A DNA stretch of 64,000 nucleotides from Polytrichum commune (Eukaryota; Streptophyta; Polytrichopsida; Polytrichales; Polytrichaceae): NCBI GenBank assembly GCA_950295325.1, contig OX485808.1, positions 28,106,527 through 28,170,526 of the forward strand. The letters run 5' to 3'. Positions within the stretch are counted from its first letter, which is position 1. The number at the start of each line of letters is the position of its first letter. A program made the translations under genes and the position numbers. Below, piece after piece: positions 61,501 to 64,000 of this stretch. The notes below the pieces were generated by a model that was given only the letters and a program-made list of their open reading frames with translations, did not search any database and was not told the DNA's origin.

Positions 61501-62758
61501 TGGTTTCAAAATTTTCATCCACGTAATCATTGACCTTCCTTGACATGCTGCCTGCGAAGCCCTATCTGCACATTTTGGACCTCAAGTGAACTTCACTCTC
61601 CAGGTGTTGTTTCACGATTAGTCTCTGCGGATGGGGTGCGGAGTAGGGACAGTTCCTAACACCACCTCAGTATCCAATCACAGGTCACCATGTAACAATT
61701 CGCACAGCACATGATCAAATGTCACTCAGAGTCCCGAGTACTTACATGCCACGATGTGGCCTCGCCACTTTTCTAACTTTCATAATTAGTAAATCTACCA
61801 AATTTGGCACAAAAATGGAAGTTGAAGCTCCATGATTATCCTCAAGGCTTGAAACTTTGTTCTTAAAATTTGTAAATGTCATGCAATTTTTGTACTGTAA
61901 GCTGAAATGAGATTGACACGATGAGTGGCCGTTGAGTATAAATTTTTTGGGAAATTGAGGGTTATTACTCCCTAGATTTTATGGGTTTTTGAAACCAAAT
62001 GAAAGGGACACAGAAAGCAAGTATAGAAGGAGAAGGGAAGAGATTGAAGGGAGCGATGACAGTAATGGCGACAGGAGCAGGAACACCATCTTCGGCAGCT
62101 TCTCTCACAGCCTCGCCAGCATCGTTGGGAGGAGCAGCAGCAGGAGGTGGAGGCAATGTGGCAGGCCTTATGGATCTCATAGCCGACGACCTCACTTTCA
62201 CCATGGATCGCAACTGTTGTACACAGTGGATTCAGAAGAAACTAAATCTCTCAACCCTAGACCCTAAAGCCTGGAAATGTTGAGGCTGGAGACTTTAGGG
62301 TTGCAAGAGAAAACAACCTTTGAGTAAAGATGAAGATGAATACTTACCTGGATACGAGCTTGATCCGACAGGGACGTCGGAGATGGTGCTCTCCGTGACC
62401 TCGTGATCCTCGAAAACTCCCCCACCTGGTGTGATACCTGCGGACGACCAGCTCCTTGTTTTTCGGGATGCCTGCCTTTCTCCGCCTTCAGTACTCCGAC
62501 TTCATGTGCAAGCGCATGTAACCCTAACTCCTCAAGCTTCTTGTTGTTACTCTCTATCCTCTTCAAGCGAGCAGCCTCGTATGTCGTTAGGGGAACCTGT
62601 GTTTCTTGCAAGGCCTTGCTTGGTGATTCGCCGGCCTCACTGTCGCTGCTACTTTCGGCGCCCTCACTCTTGCTCCATGGTCCGCTCTCACTACCGCTTA
62701 TTGTGTCGCCCTCACTAGTCTCATAGCTAGCATTCTCAAACCCATCTTCCGTGTCCAT
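55546..62758 (-). CDS. Ptta/En/Spm (Transposase_24-like) transposon protein, 6 exons, about 764 aa
   Basis: Exons: 62348-62758, 58660-58752, 57475-58467, 56872-57234, 56163-56408, 55546-55734 (2295 nt with stop). Every junction is in phase 0. Exon 1 starts with an acidic Ser/Glu-rich segment and a helix (YEAARLKRIESNNKKLEELG), then RSRRAPSPTS. Exon 2 gives ELQALDEEGRRTRRNSEAV. Exon 3 has a basic block (KRHRRRLHTRRLQQ), a DNA-binding-like region (GNRHLWLKCLRGHAVDLDF; GIGHVTEWSFHANLKSQL) and the motif DHWVNLSALIADEKKVKQAE followed by NRAQLKRLSHAGRSEGE, resembling PF03004. Exons 4 and 5 are coiled-coil and basic. Exon 6 resembles the beta-rich tail of such proteins (GEGRVTTLPGGTLHGVVI). It is probably a TNPA-type protein that binds the TAGTCA motifs, or a domesticated derivative. 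Exon 1 lies 3.6 kb from exon 2 and is joined only by phase and content. No stop remains in the spliced frame. Confidence 0.65.
55825..56158. repeat. Tandem AGTCAAGCATT array inside an intron
   Basis: Between exons 5 and 6 of the transposon gene, an 11- to 12-base unit (AGTCAAGCATT, with variants AGTCACTGGTT, GGACAAGGATT, AGACAAGCATT and AGTCAAGCATA) is repeated about 20 times without spacers. The left part duplicates the block at about 54715. Unit drift runs along the array: AGTCA units at the left, AGACA/GGACA units at the right. Confidence 0.85.
57345..57435. repeat. TGACTA motif cluster in an intron
   Basis: GTTGACTA and ATATGACTAAA motifs recur about six times inside the intron between exons 3 and 4 of the transposon gene. 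This is the same motif as in the two larger arrays to the left. Confidence 0.65.
58903..58957. repeat. 32-bp period direct repeat, two copies
   Basis: GAAATCTAGAGAGGTATGTT is found at 58903 and again at 58935, each followed by GTT. Confidence 0.85.
60363..60434. repeat. Perfect 15-bp inverted repeat (hairpin)
   Basis: AGGTTAGTTTCCATG at 60363-60377 is exactly reverse-complemented at 60420-60434. The 42-base loop contains a second smaller palindrome (GTGGAA...TTCCAC). In RNA it could form a compact two-stem structure. Confidence 0.75.
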
Positions 62759-62970
62759 GACTCAACAACCCGAAGCTCCAGAGGAAGGGATGGGTGGTGT
62801 CAGTTGGTATGTAAATTATCCACGCCATTGTTGCAGGCTTGGTTTTTCTACTCCAACCAATTATCAGGTTGTTGAACGCTACACCTACACTGGATGCGCA
62901 AGCACTACAGTAGTTCACTTAGGTGGCAGTCGGGGATCGTTTGGAATGTCGAGGCAGTACCGAACGGTGG

Positions 62971-63062
62971 ATGGCGGGGAAGGAAGGGAGGGAGGTTAGG
63001 GTGCGGTGAATGGCGGGGAGGGATCGAGGGAGGCTAGGGTGCTCTCGATGGCGGGTAGGGTT
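62971..63062. repeat. G-rich 38/39-bp tandem repeat upstream of the transposon gene
   Basis: Units beginning ATGGCGGG start at 62971, 63010 and 63048. The first two are full length with GGGAGG(T/C)TAGGGTG in the middle, and the third is cut short. The block lies 210-300 bases upstream of the minus-strand start at 62758, in the presumed promoter. Many GGG runs could support G-quadruplex formation. Confidence 0.8.
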
Positions 63063-63403
63063 AAGGACAGTTTAGGGTCATTGACCGTTAGTCTTCACTT
63101 TATTTTAAATTTGAAAGAAGTCCAGGTTGCCCAAAACCCAAACCTTTGCATTTAACACGTTCTCATTGTGTATGAATGCTCTCAAAAGGCTTAAGCCTTG
63201 CGCTGAACTACTTTCAATTTTCACGTAATGGTTATTTACAAATTATTACGTTTAATCGCACTTAATTAGGTTTAATATGTATGAATACTTGTGAAAGTAG
63301 TTCTCATTAACTAAAATATTTTCAAACTAAAATAACACAATGCTGGTCATTCTCAATACTGGAAGTTGTTTGACAGTATTTAAGAATTTGGAATGTTTGA
63401 CAG

Positions 63404-63516
63404 GTGCATTGATTCAGAAGGGGGGGTGCGGTGGTTTTGGCAAAGGAAACTTCTCAGAGCTGTTTAAATCCATTGAAGAGTATGAAAAAACTCTTGATGG
63501 AACCTTAAAAGCATAA
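63404..63516 (+). CDS. Possible terminal exon of an unidentified gene
   Basis: After a TTTGACAG acceptor, one frame reads ALIQKGGCGGFGKGNFSELF then KSIEEYEKTLDGTLKA and a TAA stop. The sequence is protein-like, with a glycine-rich turn then a charged helix, and unlike its AT-rich surroundings. I do not recognise the family and found no partner exons upstream. It could be chance or a gene relic. Confidence 0.3.
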
Positions 63517-63911
63517 GCATATCCAGTCATTGCATATAACACATGTCTATATAGTAAAATGCTTTTAGGCAGAGAGTACGAGAGAATTGTGTAGCCCCAC
63601 AAATTTCTGTGAGAGATGCTGCTGTCAGGAATACCTGTATGAAGTTAGTCATTAGCAAAATATTTGCTATCCTTGATTATTGACTTTAACATCAATGTAT
63701 GTCTGCAACAGTCTTCAGATTTGAGGCAATAAAGCTATCCTTTTTTGAAGGGTTTGTGAGTTCCAGTAAAAGATACTCTGCTGTCTTTTTGTTGTTGTTG
63801 GTTCTAGAGACACTGATTGGCATACATGGGGTTGTTTTCATGTTTGTGTGTGCCATGTTCTGACTCTTATTCACAAGAGTGCACTTTCATTAGCCCCTTC
63901 TCTAAATGCAG

Positions 63912-64000
63912 GGTCCCTCAGGTGGGGATCAGTGAGTTTGGCTGTAACGATTGCTGCCCAAGCAGGCATTACTCACACAGTTCTTTTTCTTCAATTTGAT
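63912..64000 (+). CDS. Possible exon running off the window end
   Basis: After an AAATGCAG acceptor, one frame stays open to the window edge and reads SLRWGSVSLAVTIAAQAGIT then HTVLFLQF. This could be a membrane or packed hydrophobic segment. The family is not recognised, and without the continuation it cannot be tested here. Confidence 0.25.

Larger units (their letters stand above)
58753..62347 (-). other. Large 3.6-kb intron of the transposon gene
   Basis: It is about ten times longer than the other introns in the window. It contains a 32-base tandem duplication (58903-58957), a 15-bp inverted repeat (60363-60434) and a GC-richer patch at 61990-62285 with open frames on both strands that I cannot assign. 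An insertion into an earlier shorter intron is plausible. Confidence 0.45.
54471..62758 (-). mobile_element. CACTA-like (En/Spm) element, right end not found
   Basis: CACTATGCCAAATACAGGC at 54471 looks like a CACTA terminal sequence. It is followed by dense TGACT/AGTCA motifs, and the whole unit holds a gene with similarity to the plant Ptta/En/Spm transposase family on the minus strand. In CACTA elements such motifs occur in subterminal regions and bind the TNPA-type protein. I could not find a matching inverted end to the right of 62758, so the right border is unknown and the stated end only marks the start codon of the gene. No DDE transposase (TNPD type) was seen. Confidence 0.5.

Noticed and set aside
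1-64000. tRNA, rRNA or other structured RNA genes
   Set aside because: I read both strands for tRNA B-box-like and cloverleaf patterns and recognised none. A covariance-model scan would be needed to be certain.

Overview
This window is nuclear DNA of a land plant. The evidence is split genes with GT-AG introns (mostly about 80-400 bp), a predicted thylakoid-lumen protein and plant-type versions of several housekeeping proteins. The protein set and modest intron sizes look bryophyte-like (moss or liverwort grade). That is an inference, and I could not fix the species. Exon models were built by hand from splice signals, reading phase and recalled family alignments. Eight models keep an open frame from ATG to stop across every junction.

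Layout, left to right: (1) 308-907 (+), single-exon DUF4228/PADRE protein. (2) 3229-8692 (-), 12-exon PP2A B'' regulatory subunit with two EF-hands. (3) 8693-17888, AT-rich gene-free DNA with degenerate repeats. (4) 17889-20082 (-), five-exon DUF1499 protein with a plastid/lumen-type leader. (5) 21271-25915 (-), 12-exon two-domain rhodanese (mercaptopyruvate/thiosulfate sulfurtransferase). (6) 29869-34159 (+), nine-exon E2 (dihydrolipoamide acyltransferase) of branched-chain 2-oxoacid dehydrogenase. (7) 34815-37079 (-), five-exon unknown protein with a duplicated C-terminal GLP...G(R/K)H(V/L)RF motif. (8) 37490-41030, a 3.5-kb element with two diverged inverted arms of about 0.4 kb. (9) 42786-45195 (+), five-exon FIS1. 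(10) about 46700-46837 (-), a broken ABC-transporter-like fragment. (11) 49522-52189 (-), eight-exon YJU2/CCDC94-type splicing factor. (12) 52405-52845, tandem repeats, then a decayed LINE. (13) From 54471 rightwards, a CACTA-like (En/Spm) element: a CACTA end, many TAGTCA/TGACTA motifs, and a six-exon 764-codon-plus-stop-scale gene (55546-62758, minus) resembling the plant Ptta/En/Spm transposase family. (14) 63404 to the window end, two possible exons of an unidentified gene.

The housekeeping genes do not form one pathway. They cover phosphatase regulation, plastid function, sulfur transfer, branched-chain amino-acid breakdown, mitochondrial/peroxisomal fission and splicing. They are separated by transposon-rich DNA. 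The most interesting parts are the CACTA-like unit with its repeat arrays, the long inverted-repeat element, and the unknown gene with paired RVxF-like motifs.
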